A DNA stretch of 6,412 nucleotides from an uncultured Flavobacteriia bacterium. Its GTDB lineage: Bacteria; Bacteroidota; Bacteroidia; Flavobacteriales_D; Crocinitomicaceae. Under the pieces are notes generated by a model that worked only from the letters and a program-made list of their open reading frames with translations, ran no database searches and had not been told where the DNA came from. The translations under genes and the position numbers were made by a program. The stretch is from the NCBI GenBank assembly GCA_903887095.1, contig CAISOQ010000478.1, positions 1 through 6,412 of the forward strand. The letters run 5' to 3'. This document shows, piece after piece, positions 1 to 6,412 of this stretch; within the stretch, counting starts at the first letter, position 1, and every line of letters begins with the position of its first letter.

Positions 1-61
1 ATCCAAGCAAGTCTTTTGTGTATTGAATAGCAGTATTTCTTTAACATGACAAGTAAAATAA

Positions 62-85
62 GAGACTGACCCTCAGGCCAGTCTC
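62..85 (-). terminator. Intrinsic terminator of the TonB receptor gene
   Basis: A 7-bp perfect stem (GAGACTG at 62-68 with CAGTCTC at 79-85), extended by two further G-C pairs after one mismatch, closes on a short loop. Read on the minus strand it lies 10 bases past the receptor stop codon and is followed by the T-rich tail TTATTTTACTT, as expected of a factor-independent terminator. On the plus strand no T-run follows, so termination should mainly be leftward. Confidence 0.75.
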
Positions 86-95
86 GGTGAAATGA

Positions 96-2417
96 TTATT
101 TCTTAGCTGAAAAATTATATTGAAGTCCAATAACAAACGTTCTCGGTGCAGCTGCCGTGTACGCTGAGCGATCGGTTGAACGGTTTCCTCGCGTAACATT
201 GGTTGCATATAACTCATCAAATAAATTCATTATGTTGGTAAAAATTTCAATGCCTTTCCATGTATATCCAAATCGCCCGTTTACCAAATCATATCCTTCG
301 TAAACAACTGAATTAATCTGATTTTGATAGTAAGGTGAAACATGCTGCCATTCAGCAGAAATCCTGAAATTTTTAATAAATTTAGGATAGTAACTCAACT
401 CTGAATTCCAGATCCATTTCGGTGCGCCGGGCATATCATAACCATTGTAGTTCTTGATAACATCGCTTGCTTTTTCACTCACCACAAAGTCAACAAATTT
501 ATGTTCGGCATAGGTTCCGCCGAATCTGAAGGCTACAGATTTAAGAGGACGTGCTGACAATGCGAACTCGACACCTTGATGGATTGTTTTACCAGCACTT
601 TGATAGTCCGTTGAGTTGTCTGGCTGTTTAATTCCGAGCAACTCATTTCGACCATTCATTTTGTAAACTGAAAAATCAATCAATACTTTGTTCTTAGCGA
701 GTGACCACCAACCACCAACTTCATAATTATCAAAATAAGCGGGTGTTAAATTGGTGTAGAATTCAACTGGATTTGTATTTGGTTTCGCCCGAAAAATAGC
801 AGTCAATCCAGGTGGGGAAAATCCTTGGGCATAATTTACATAAGCACCGCTATTCAAGTTTATAGTATACGTAGCACCTATTTTAGGTGTAAAATTTGTA
901 AAAGCCTTTTCACCCGAAGTATTACCCAAAACGTTCGAATAGGTGAATGTCATTAGGTCATATCTACCGCCTAATACAATCTTCATTCTCTTTATTGGTT
1001 CAAACGTATATTGCAAATAACCAGAGGCATTTTGAATTATTGCATTGTAATCGGCTAATTTGATATCAGGACGTTCTCTATCGATCGTATATTTAATCAC
1101 ACTAAGACTGTCAGGTCTCAGCTCTGCAAATAAATCCAACTGATACGCCCAATAATCATTTGGCGAATAGTCGTACGTCGCACCAACAATCAATTGACTC
1201 TTCAAGAATTTAAAATCTTGTGTATGCTGTGCTATTGCCCCGTAGCTTTGAAAGCTATTTAAGTTGATCTGACCTGTTGCTGTTGGGCTTTTCGGTATCC
1301 AACGAATCGCATACGTCGGATTCTGACCCATTTCATTGTTTCGTTGAAATACAGTAAATGTTGTATGTGACTTTTTGTTCCACGCATGATCTGCTGTAAA
1401 ACGCGTTCGCATGGCCTTACTGCTTCGGTATGTAAAATCAGTTGTACTTGTATACGATTTGTTGAAGAAGGCTAATGAATCTACCGTCCCAGTCATATCT
1501 GAATAATAATGATTGACCGTGGAAGAAAGTGTTAAGGTTGTTTTTTCTGTCAGCTGGTAATCGAATCTCAAGTTATAGGATTGTTTTTTATAGTCTGAAA
1601 ACGTTAACCAAGAATCAGTTTGTTGACTAATCAATCCACCGGCATATATGCTTAATTTCCCAACTTGACCACCGGCCCCAAAGTGAACACGCTTATACCC
1701 CCATTGATCAAACTGTATGCCCAACTTAGCAGTTGGAATGGCTGATCCTTTTGATGTAATAAAGTTCACTGCACCTCCAATTGCTTCAGCCCCATAAATT
1801 GAAGAAACAGGTCCCTTAACCACCTCTAAAGCATTTAGGTTGAACTGATTTAATTCTAATAATGCATTGTGATTAAATATCCCCAACGGTCGAATTGGAA
1901 TACCATCCTCAAGGTATAAAAAATAGGCATTGGTGTTAATTGGCTGACGAATTGACATCATGTGCTGTTCTTGCCCTAGATTAACCATGTTTACACCCGG
2001 CGTTTTATTGATTAACTCATAAACGCTTGTAGCTTTTGTTTCATCAATGGTTTTTGCATTCAATCGTGTTATTGCCAAAGGAGAACTCGCACGATTAGAA
2101 GCACCTCGCGTTGCCGTAACCACGATAGGTTGAAGTAATTCTGGTGTAAATTCGAGATAGATGACTACTGGAATTTCTCTGGCCGTAAAACGTTTTTCAG
2201 AATAGCCAATTGATTTAATCAGCAAAGTGTCGTTCTGACTCGAATCAATTTTAAGTTTTCCATTGGTAGATTCAACTACCTGTTGGGTTGATACATTTAT
2301 GATCTGAACAATCCCTACAGGCTCTTTTGTCAATGCATCAAGAACGGTGCATTGAACTTGTTGTGCATGCATGCCAAAGCATAGCATCCCCATGCACAGG
2401 GTAATGACTTTTTTCAT
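96..2417 (-). CDS. TonB-dependent outer-membrane receptor with N-terminal carboxypeptidase-regulatory-like domain
   Basis: This is a 22-strand-barrel type receptor for TonB/ExbBD-driven uptake of a scarce ligand across the outer membrane. Numbering from the ATG at 2417, residues 1-18 form a signal peptide (MKKVITL... ending MHA before QQVQ). Residues about 20-95 are a short carboxypeptidase-regulatory-like domain with the typical LIKSIGY segment. IVVTATR at about 98-104 resembles a TonB box or plug start. The plug follows to about 225, with LEDGIPIR and the conserved VKGPVSSIYGAEAIGGAVNFI stretch. The rest is barrel, ending in the strand TFVIGLQYNF plus SAKK. The frame also opens at a TTG nine bases upstream (2426), but ATG-Lys-Lys gives a better signal peptide. 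It lies 53 bases after the small cysteine-motif gene on the same strand and probably shares its transcript. The plug and C-terminus resemble siderophore or metal-complex receptors; the ligand is not determinable. The family call is secure, the substrate is not. Confidence 0.95.
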   Translation of the reverse strand: MKKVITLCMGMLCFGMHAQQVQCTVLDALTKEPVGIVQIINVSTQQVVESTNGKLKIDSSQNDTLLIKSIGYSEKRFTAREIPVVIYLEFTPELLQPIVVTATRGASNRASSPLAITRLNAKTIDETKATSVYELINKTPGVNMVNLGQEQHMMSIRQPINTNAYFLYLEDGIPIRPLGIFNHNALLELNQFNLNALEVVKGPVSSIYGAEAIGGAVNFITSKGSAIPTAKLGIQFDQWGYKRVHFGAGGQVGKLSIYAGGLISQQTDSWLTFSDYKKQSYNLRFDYQLTEKTTLTLSSTVNHYYSDMTGTVDSLAFFNKSYTSTTDFTYRSSKAMRTRFTADHAWNKKSHTTFTVFQRNNEMGQNPTYAIRWIPKSPTATGQINLNSFQSYGAIAQHTQDFKFLKSQLIVGATYDYSPNDYWAYQLDLFAELRPDSLSVIKYTIDRERPDIKLADYNAIIQNASGYLQYTFEPIKRMKIVLGGRYDLMTFTYSNVLGNTSGEKAFTNFTPKIGATYTINLNSGAYVNYAQGFSPPGLTAIFRAKPNTNPVEFYTNLTPAYFDNYEVGGWWSLAKNKVLIDFSVYKMNGRNELLGIKQPDNSTDYQSAGKTIHQGVEFALSARPLKSVAFRFGGTYAEHKFVDFVVSEKASDVIKNYNGYDMPGAPKWIWNSELSYYPKFIKNFRISAEWQHVSPYYQNQINSVVYEGYDLVNGRFGYTWKGIEIFTNIMNLFDELYATNVTRGNRSTDRSAYTAAAPRTFVIGLQYNFSAKK

Positions 2418-2470
2418 ATTTTTCAAATAAGTTAAATAATAGGTAACCGAAGTTTCTTTTGCAAATGGTG

Positions 2471-2848
2471 TTAACTTATTGATGCGGGAGGATGGAAAGG
2501 TGGTTTTGTCTCCCTTTCGGTGAGAGACTTTGAGTAGTGAAACAAATGAGTTATTTGATCATAATTTGTCTGTACTTTTAAAAAAGGAGGTAGATTTTGC
2601 AACTGCAATATCTGCTCCTGTTCCTTGGGTTGTGTTTGACTAGAATTGTTCTTAGGATTTTTTTCTTCACCCAATCGTTTACTCAACTGACAAGATCCTT
2701 GACAACAATTGTTTTTAATTGCTTTCTTGATGCACAAGTTTTTAGCAATAAACTCTCTCCTCAACTGAAATTGAACATAGACAGCCCAGCGATTTACTCC
2801 TTGAAGTACAACCGCAACAAGCATAATGAATAAAATAACTTTTTTCAA
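2471..2848 (-). CDS. Small membrane-anchored cysteine-motif protein, upstream partner of the TonB receptor
   Basis: A 125-residue protein without an assignable enzymatic function. Residues 2-3 are Lys-Lys, followed by a hydrophobic segment at about 4-19 (VILFIMLVAVVLQGV) that should act as a signal anchor. Then come a REFIAKNLC segment (Cys39) and NCCQGSCQLSKRL (Cys48, Cys49, Cys53). The distal part is polar and Gln/Lys-rich, ending in a Pro-rich tail (KPPFHPPASIS). From memory, small Bacteroidota proteins with an anchor, an 'IAKxLC' segment and a CxGxC-L-K motif are common beside TonB receptors; the function is uncharacterised, and metal or redox binding is inference from the cysteines. The start is a TTG at 2848, the first possible start after an in-frame stop at 2876-2878. 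The next choice, ATG at 2824, would remove the Lys-Lys and shorten the hydrophobic segment. A -7-like box precedes the gene. The protein-like anchor and cysteine motif make this a real gene and the plus-strand frame over it a shadow. Confidence 0.8.
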   Translation of the reverse strand: MKKVILFIMLVAVVLQGVNRWAVYVQFQLRREFIAKNLCIKKAIKNNCCQGSCQLSKRLGEEKNPKNNSSQTQPKEQEQILQLQNLPPFLKVQTNYDQITHLFHYSKSLTERETKPPFHPPASIS

Positions 2849-2859
2849 GCTTCGGCTTG
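2846..2859. other. Tetraloop hairpin covering the TTG start of the cysteine-motif gene
   Basis: CAAGC-TTCG-GCTTG is a perfect 5-bp inverted repeat. In plus-strand RNA it would be a C(UUCG)G tetraloop hairpin followed by UUGUUUUG; in minus-strand RNA the loop is CGAA and the TTG start codon forms the last three bases of the 3' arm. Structure and position are read directly. A role in translation control, or as a rightward terminator, is inference. Confidence 0.5.
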
Positions 2860-2870
2860 TTGTTTTGCGG

Positions 2871-2878
2871 CAAAATTA
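2871..2878 (-). promoter_or_regulatory. Candidate Bacteroidota -7 element for the cysteine-motif/TonB receptor operon
   Basis: On the minus strand this reads TAATTTTG, an exact match to the Bacteroidota primary-sigma -7 consensus TAnnTTTG. It would place transcription start near 2865 and give a leader of about 17-20 bases ahead of the TTG start. No TTTG -33 element is visible at the usual 19-21 base spacing, so the call rests on the -7 match and its position. Confidence 0.5.
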
Positions 2879-2967
2879 GGTATTTTTTTAAATTAAGTGT
2901 TCGGTAATTTTTTTTTTTGAAGAAAGAACATCAGTATGAAAATGAGAGAAAATGATTGATTAAATCA

Positions 2968-2975
2968 TATGTTTG
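2968..2975 (+). promoter_or_regulatory. Candidate Bacteroidota -7 element for the CoA-binding protein gene
   Basis: TATGTTTG matches the TAnnTTTG -7 consensus exactly and would start a transcript near 2980, leaving a leader of about 40 bases before the ATG at 3022. No clear TTTG lies at the -33 spacing. The element falls inside the possible TTG-initiated 5' extension of the downstream frame, which argues against that longer start. Confidence 0.5.
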
Positions 2976-3021
2976 TAAAACGAATGTTTTGATATTTTTT
3001 CTAAAACAAAACTCTATTTCA

Positions 3022-3381
3022 ATGAAACCAACACTCGTTATTGGCGCAAGTGAAAATCCAGACCGGTATTCGAACAAAGCCATAAAAATGCTTCACCACT
3101 TTGGTCATGAGGTACTTGCCTATGGCAGAAGAAAAGGTGAGGTTGATGGCTTTGAAATTGCCATTGAATGGAATGAAAATTGGCGTCCTCATACAGTTAC
3201 ATTGTACATTAATCCGACGCTGCAAACGGAGTTATATGATAAAATAATTGCTCTTCTTCCTGATAGAGTAGTATTTAATCCAGGAACTCAGAATATAGAA
3301 TTTGAAACCAAGCTAGAGGAACACGGTATCGAAGCAATTGAAGCTTGTACCTTAGTAATGCTTTCTACGGGTCAATATTAA
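3022..3381 (+). CDS. CoA-binding domain protein (YccU-like, CoA_binding_2 family)
   Basis: A 119-residue single-domain cytosolic protein with a Rossmann-type fold related to the CoA-binding domain of succinyl-CoA synthetase. The N-terminal strand and nucleotide loop are TLVIGASENPDRYSNKA (about 4-20), followed by the second strand HEVLAYGRR (about 29-37). The middle carries TVTLYINP (58-65), and the distal part has VVFNPGTQN (83-91) and the closing IEACTLVMLSTGQY. Length and motif order match the small stand-alone members of the family. Binding of CoA or a similar nucleotide is the family inference; the physiological role is not established. The frame can be extended to a TTG at 2956, but that extension overlaps the -7 element and adds a non-homologous-looking segment, so the ATG at 3022, directly before the first Rossmann strand, is preferred. 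It converges on the Hsp20 gene. Confidence 0.9.
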   Translation: MKPTLVIGASENPDRYSNKAIKMLHHFGHEVLAYGRRKGEVDGFEIAIEWNENWRPHTVTLYINPTLQTELYDKIIALLPDRVVFNPGTQNIEFETKLEEHGIEAIEACTLVMLSTGQY

Positions 3382-3387
3382 AAAAAA

Positions 3388-3411
3388 AAGAGCCCGGTGA
3401 TCCGGGCTCTT
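3388..3411 (-). terminator. Strong intrinsic terminator between convergent CoA-binding and hsp20 genes
   Basis: AAGAGCCCGG (3388-3397), loop TGAT, then CCGGGCTCTT (3402-3411) form a perfect 10-bp stem with a G/C-rich core. The run of A's at 3380-3389 becomes a U-tract in minus-strand RNA, so this is a textbook terminator for the Hsp20 gene. It begins seven bases after the stop codon of the convergent CoA-binding gene and may stop that transcript too, but no plus-strand U-tract follows the stem. Confidence 0.9.
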
Positions 3412-3450
3412 CCAACACAACCGATTCGGTCGGCAAATCAATACGAAATC

Positions 3451-3921
3451 TTATTTGATGTCGATTTTCTTAGCAGACTTTGGTGAATCGGTGCGCTTTT
3501 TGGCAACTTCGAGATGAAGTATACCATCTTTGTAGGTGGCTTCGATTTTCTCTTCGTTTGCGGTTTCAGGTAAGGTAAATGATCGTTGAAATGAGGAAAA
3601 ATTAAACTCCTTACGGCGAATGCGTCCTTCTTCATCTTTTTCTTCCGAAGATTCCTCTTTTTCCGATGCAATGGTCAGAATGTTGTTTTTCAGTTCGACA
3701 TTAAAGTCTTCTTTTCTCAATCCTGGTGCGGCTAATTCAATTTTAAATGATTTAGGCGTTTCCTCAATATTTGCAGATGGAATTCTGCTTCCAATTGCAG
3801 GGAAATTGCGGTCGTTGTATCCTAAAAGGTCACGGTTGAAAAAGTCATCGACTAGTAGGTCAAATGAAGGTGCCAAACTTGCTGAAGGAAATAATCCGTC
3901 TCTTCTCAAAATTGTGCTCAT
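3451..3921 (-). CDS. Hsp20/alpha-crystallin family small heat-shock protein
   Basis: A 156-residue ATP-independent holdase chaperone of the cytosol that binds unfolding proteins and forms oligomers. The N-terminal arm (MSTILRRDGLFPS... with DDFFNRDLLGY at 25-35) is of the type seen in Bacteroidota Hsp20 proteins. The alpha-crystallin domain spans about 48-141: ANIEETPKSFKIELAAPGL (50-68), NNILTIASEKEE (79-90), an acidic loop, FQRSFTLPE (111-119) and the conserved DGILHLEVAKK (132-142). The C-terminal tail has the I-x-I oligomerisation motif (KKIDIK, 151-156). The open frame continues upstream to a TTG at 4089, adding 56 codons with no Gly, Pro or Arg; I chose the ATG at 3921 because it opens the recognisable N-terminal arm. 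Length is normal for the family. No clear -7/-33 promoter or RNA thermometer was found upstream, though heat induction is common for this family. It ends at a strong terminator. Confidence 0.95.
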   Translation of the reverse strand: MSTILRRDGLFPSASLAPSFDLLVDDFFNRDLLGYNDRNFPAIGSRIPSANIEETPKSFKIELAAPGLRKEDFNVELKNNILTIASEKEESSEEKDEEGRIRRKEFNFSSFQRSFTLPETANEEKIEATYKDGILHLEVAKKRTDSPKSAKKIDIK

Positions 3922-4135
3922 TGTTGCTTGTTTTTTGAATGTTATTAATTGGTGAACTAATGTGTTTTGATCTGAGAACGAATTTAGGTCCTGAACTGAC
4001 GTTTTAGAAAATTGTTCAACTGTTATTACTTCATTTTCTGCGAGCTGGTCGTAAACTTCATAGAAAGAATATTGATCAGATTCAAACAAATGCCGTCTTC
4101 ATTGTGTATTTTTGTGCCCTAAATCCTTTAGAAGA
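3922..4135. other. Divergent intergenic region between hsp20 and ccsBA-type gene
   Basis: This stretch separates two divergently transcribed genes and must hold both promoters. A clear TAnnTTTG element reads rightward at 4107-4114. For the leftward Hsp20 gene I find no exact -7 match within 200 bases of the ATG. The leftward strand stays open in the Hsp20 frame across most of the region, which I interpret as chance. No tRNA, repeat or clear riboswitch is visible. Confidence 0.6.
4107..4114 (+). promoter_or_regulatory. Candidate Bacteroidota -7 element for the CcsBA-type gene
   Basis: TATTTTTG matches the TAnnTTTG -7 consensus exactly and sits 21 bases before the ATG at 4136, predicting a leader of only about 15 bases. 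No TTTG is present at the -33 spacing. AGAAGA directly abuts the ATG but is too close to act as a standard ribosome-binding site, in keeping with weak Shine-Dalgarno use in this phylum. Confidence 0.5.
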
Positions 4136-6412
4136 ATGGAAAATTTTTCAAGGTCTTTCTTTTCAATGCGCATGATGACCGTTGCGCTCTTTGTTTTTTT
4201 GTCTGCAATTGCAATGGCAACTTTCTATGAATCAGCCTACGACATCCAAACTGCAAAAATCAAAATTTACAATGCACTCTGGTTTGAAGTGCTGTTGGTT
4301 TATTTATCGATGAATCTAATTGCGAACATTTTTAAATACAACATGCTCCAAAGGGAGAAAATAGCAATGTTAACCTTTCACCTCTCCTTTATTGTAATAA
4401 TTATCGGGGCGGCAGTGACACGATTTGTAAGCTTTGAAGGATTGATGATTATTGGTGAGGGGCAACGGTCCAATTTCATCTACTCTTCCGATCCGCATAT
4501 TTGGTTCAAGATTAATGATGGGAAATTGCAATATACGTACGCAGAAAAGAAATTCATGTCAGAGGAATGTAACAATGATTTTGATATTGATGTCGATTTT
4601 CCGAATCACAAGTCACCTATAAAGATTGAATATGTAAACTTTCAAAAGAAAATGGTTGACTCTGTAGTAGTCAATGATTCAATTCAAGGAGTCACGCTGG
4701 ATTTGGTGACAGAAGGAATGCGTTCCAATTATTTATCTGAAGGTGACTTTATGATGTCTGGAGATGTTGCGATTTCTTTCGAAAAAAAGGATGCAATGCC
4801 TGGGATTTTGATTTCTAAGCAAGGATCGAAAATAATGATACGATCAAAAGAGCCTTTGCGCTACTTGCCAATGGCTGAAATGCGTAAATACAGACAAAGT
4901 GGTTTAGAAGTTCCTGATTCAATGTTTGTCAAAGTGCCATCCGAAACGACTATTCCTTTTCAGATAGAGACACTTTATCAAGTTGGTGGGCAGCAAATCG
5001 TATTGAAAAGAAAAATCAATCATGCCAAAAAAATGCTACTCCCTTCGGGTAGAAGAAATGTTGGGACTGATTATTTAATAGTGAAAGTGACGGATGGTGA
5101 ATTCTCACGACTTGTAAAACTGAAAGGTGGTATGGGGCAAATTCCCGATGCAGAAGTTTTCAGTTTGAATGGTTTGACATATCAAATGGAATACGGTTCT
5201 ACAAAAATAGAAATGCCATTTTACATTGGTTGTAAAGATTTTAGACTTGAGAAATATCCCGGATCTGAAACAGCATCTTCATTTGAAAGTGATGTATCAA
5301 TTATAGATTTGAAAGACAATTACTCAAAGGATCAAACAATATTCATGAATCATGTGATGGATTACAAAGGGTATCGATTCTTTCAATCAAGTTATGATCT
5401 AGACAATCCTTCAACTCCTCAAAACGAAGAAGGAACTAGGTTGAGCGTAAATCATGACTGGTGGGGAACAAACATCACGTATCTTGGGTATTTGCTTTTA
5501 GCAATCGGTATGATAATGTCACTTTTTGCTCCCGTAGGAAGATTTAGAGATCTCAATGATAAATTGAAAAAATCAAGAGAGAAAAGAGTGAAATTGGGCA
5601 CAATGGTGCTACTAGTACTTTGTTTTTCTTTACCTGGATTTGGTCGGGCAGAGTCGGATCACAAAGGACATGAACATGCTCATGCCAAAGTTCAGAAGCC
5701 TGTATTTAGGTTTATGTCGGAGGAACATTCAGATCAACTGTCATCTCTTTTGGTTCAGGATTTTCAAGGCAGGATTATTCCAATGCACACTCTTAGTGAT
5801 CAATTATTAAGAAAGATATACCGGGATAATAAATTTGAAGGAAAGAATGCCATTCAGACAATCATTAGCATGCACATGTATCCGCAACATTGGATGGATG
5901 TGAAAGTGATTCAGGTGTCATCGAATTTGCGTGATAAATTAAAAACAGGTGAATATGCTTCTTACAATGAATTGGCAGATGCAACAGGTCAATTTAAATT
6001 GATAGGAGATTACAACAGTGCGCATCAAAAATTAGAATCCAAAAGAGACGAATTCGATAAGAAACTAATCAAACTAGTAGAAAAATTTCAGGTTGTTCAG
6101 TCGATTTTTAATTGGCAATACATGAAAATAATTCCAGTTGCCAATGAGCCGAATAACAAATGGTTTGTGCCGCTTTCAATGGAGTTGTTGCAGCTTGATT
6201 CGCTTTCTTCTGGATTGGCTTTGCGTTATATCTCTGGTCTGGATGAAGCAGCAAAAACGAATAAATATGGTCAGGTAGATGATTTGTTAATTGATCTAAA
6301 AAAGTTTCAAAGAATTGCTGGTATTAAAGTAGTTCCTTCCGAAAACAAAGTGAAGCTAGAGGTGAGTTACAATAAGATGGGGATCTTTAAAAATACTTAC
6401 CGCAGTTACATG
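4136..6412 (+). CDS. Cytochrome c biogenesis protein, fused ResB(CcsB)-CcsA type, 3' end outside window
   Basis: The frame is open from the ATG at 4136 to the window edge (759 codons, no stop), so the gene is partial. The protein belongs to the system II haem-export and cytochrome c maturation machinery of the inner membrane. The ResB-like half has three early membrane helices at about 13-31, 47-66 and 77-95, a large periplasmic domain (about 100-445), and a fourth helix at about 447-467 preceded by NHDWWGTN. A basic cytosolic linker leads to a fifth, signal-peptide-like helix (489-505), then a His-rich stretch (DHKGHEHAHAK, 508-518). Next comes a periplasmic segment with GRIIPMHTLSDQLLRK (545-560) and KIIPVANEPNNKW. 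This order is that of the roughly 1000-residue Bacteroidota CcsBA fusions. The CcsA half with the WWD haem motif would lie past the window. The N-terminus MENFSRSFFSMRMM fits family starts, so the first ATG is preferred to Met11, 13 or 14. Confidence 0.92.
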   Translation, partial: MENFSRSFFSMRMMTVALFVFLSAIAMATFYESAYDIQTAKIKIYNALWFEVLLVYLSMNLIANIFKYNMLQREKIAMLTFHLSFIVIIIGAAVTRFVSFEGLMIIGEGQRSNFIYSSDPHIWFKINDGKLQYTYAEKKFMSEECNNDFDIDVDFPNHKSPIKIEYVNFQKKMVDSVVVNDSIQGVTLDLVTEGMRSNYLSEGDFMMSGDVAISFEKKDAMPGILISKQGSKIMIRSKEPLRYLPMAEMRKYRQSGLEVPDSMFVKVPSETTIPFQIETLYQVGGQQIVLKRKINHAKKMLLPSGRRNVGTDYLIVKVTDGEFSRLVKLKGGMGQIPDAEVFSLNGLTYQMEYGSTKIEMPFYIGCKDFRLEKYPGSETASSFESDVSIIDLKDNYSKDQTIFMNHVMDYKGYRFFQSSYDLDNPSTPQNEEGTRLSVNHDWWGTNITYLGYLLLAIGMIMSLFAPVGRFRDLNDKLKKSREKRVKLGTMVLLVLCFSLPGFGRAESDHKGHEHAHAKVQKPVFRFMSEEHSDQLSSLLVQDFQGRIIPMHTLSDQLLRKIYRDNKFEGKNAIQTIISMHMYPQHWMDVKVIQVSSNLRDKLKTGEYASYNELADATGQFKLIGDYNSAHQKLESKRDEFDKKLIKLVEKFQVVQSIFNWQYMKIIPVANEPNNKWFVPLSMELLQLDSLSSGLALRYISGLDEAAKTNKYGQVDDLLIDLKKFQRIAGIKVVPSENKVKLEVSYNKMGIFKNTYRSYM

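Noticed and set aside
1..49. Possible C-terminal tail of a rightward gene entering from the left (frame 1 stops at 28-30, frame 2 at 47-49).
   Set aside because: At most 15 codons with no recognisable motif; every frame of AT-rich DNA stops this soon, so nothing supports a gene.
2434..2465. Possible internal promoter before the receptor gene: minus-strand TTTG (2462-2465) spaced 20 bases from TATTATTT (2434-2441).
   Set aside because: The -7 part matches only half of the TTTG core; spacing alone is not enough in such AT-rich DNA.
2597..2833. Plus-strand 78-codon open frame over the cysteine-motif gene.
   Set aside because: It mirrors the minus-strand gene, shows no domain or promoter of its own, and the opposite frame has a clear anchor and cysteine motif.
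2890..2918. AAATTA/TAATTT stem followed by a run of eleven T's, resembling a rightward terminator.
   Set aside because: The stem is six A-T pairs with a nine-base loop and should be unstable, and there is no rightward gene upstream to terminate.
2956..3021. TTG-initiated 22-residue extension of the CoA-binding protein.
   Set aside because: It overlaps an exact -7 promoter element and precedes the first Rossmann strand with unrelated sequence; the ATG at 3022 fits the family.
3420..3430. Short palindrome ACCGATTCGGT downstream of hsp20.
   Set aside because: Arms are only five bases and it stands alone, lying just upstream of the real terminator; consistent with chance.
3620..3955. Plus-strand 111-codon open frame opposite hsp20, and the 77-codon minus-strand frame at 3438-3671.
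   Set aside because: Both are shadows of the Hsp20 gene; their translations are low-complexity Ser- or Lys-rich and show no domain.
3922..3980. RNA thermometer (ROSE or fourU) in the hsp20 leader.
   Set aside because: No U-run pairs with a ribosome-binding site; the leader next to the ATG is A-rich without a Shine-Dalgarno to mask.

Overview
This AT-rich window looks like chromosomal DNA from a member of the Bacteroidota. Three things point there. The TonB-dependent receptor begins with a carboxypeptidase-regulatory-like domain. Several genes are preceded by TAnnTTTG-type -7 elements instead of a sigma70 TATAAT box, and Shine-Dalgarno signals are weak. The right end holds a fused ResB-CcsA type cytochrome c biogenesis gene of the Bacteroidota form. 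The sequence alone does not settle the family or genus.

Layout, left to right. Bases 1-95 hold a terminator hairpin serving the receptor gene that follows. From 96 to 2848, on the minus strand, is a probable two-gene operon. Its first gene encodes a small membrane-anchored protein with a CCxxxC cysteine motif (2471-2848, TTG start). The second encodes a TonB-dependent outer-membrane receptor of about 773 residues (96-2417). The 2849-3021 gap is a divergent promoter region. On the plus strand, 3022-3381 encodes a 119-residue CoA-binding (Rossmann-fold) protein. It converges on a minus-strand small heat-shock protein gene (Hsp20, 3451-3921), with a strong terminator hairpin between them. The 3922-4135 gap is a second divergent region, with a good -7 element reading rightward. 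From 4136 to the window edge runs a long plus-strand frame with no stop codon, encoding the ResB-like half and the central periplasmic part of a CcsBA-type cytochrome c maturation protein; the window cuts it before the CcsA half.

Functional links. The small cysteine protein and the receptor probably act together in outer-membrane uptake of a metal or metal complex; this rests on gene order and the cysteine motif, and the substrate cannot be read from the sequence. The CoA-binding protein, Hsp20 and CcsBA are ordinary housekeeping or stress genes with no evident shared pathway. I see no mobile element, CRISPR array, tRNA or rRNA. The point most worth following up is the small cysteine protein paired with the receptor, including its TTG start codon lying inside a tetraloop hairpin.
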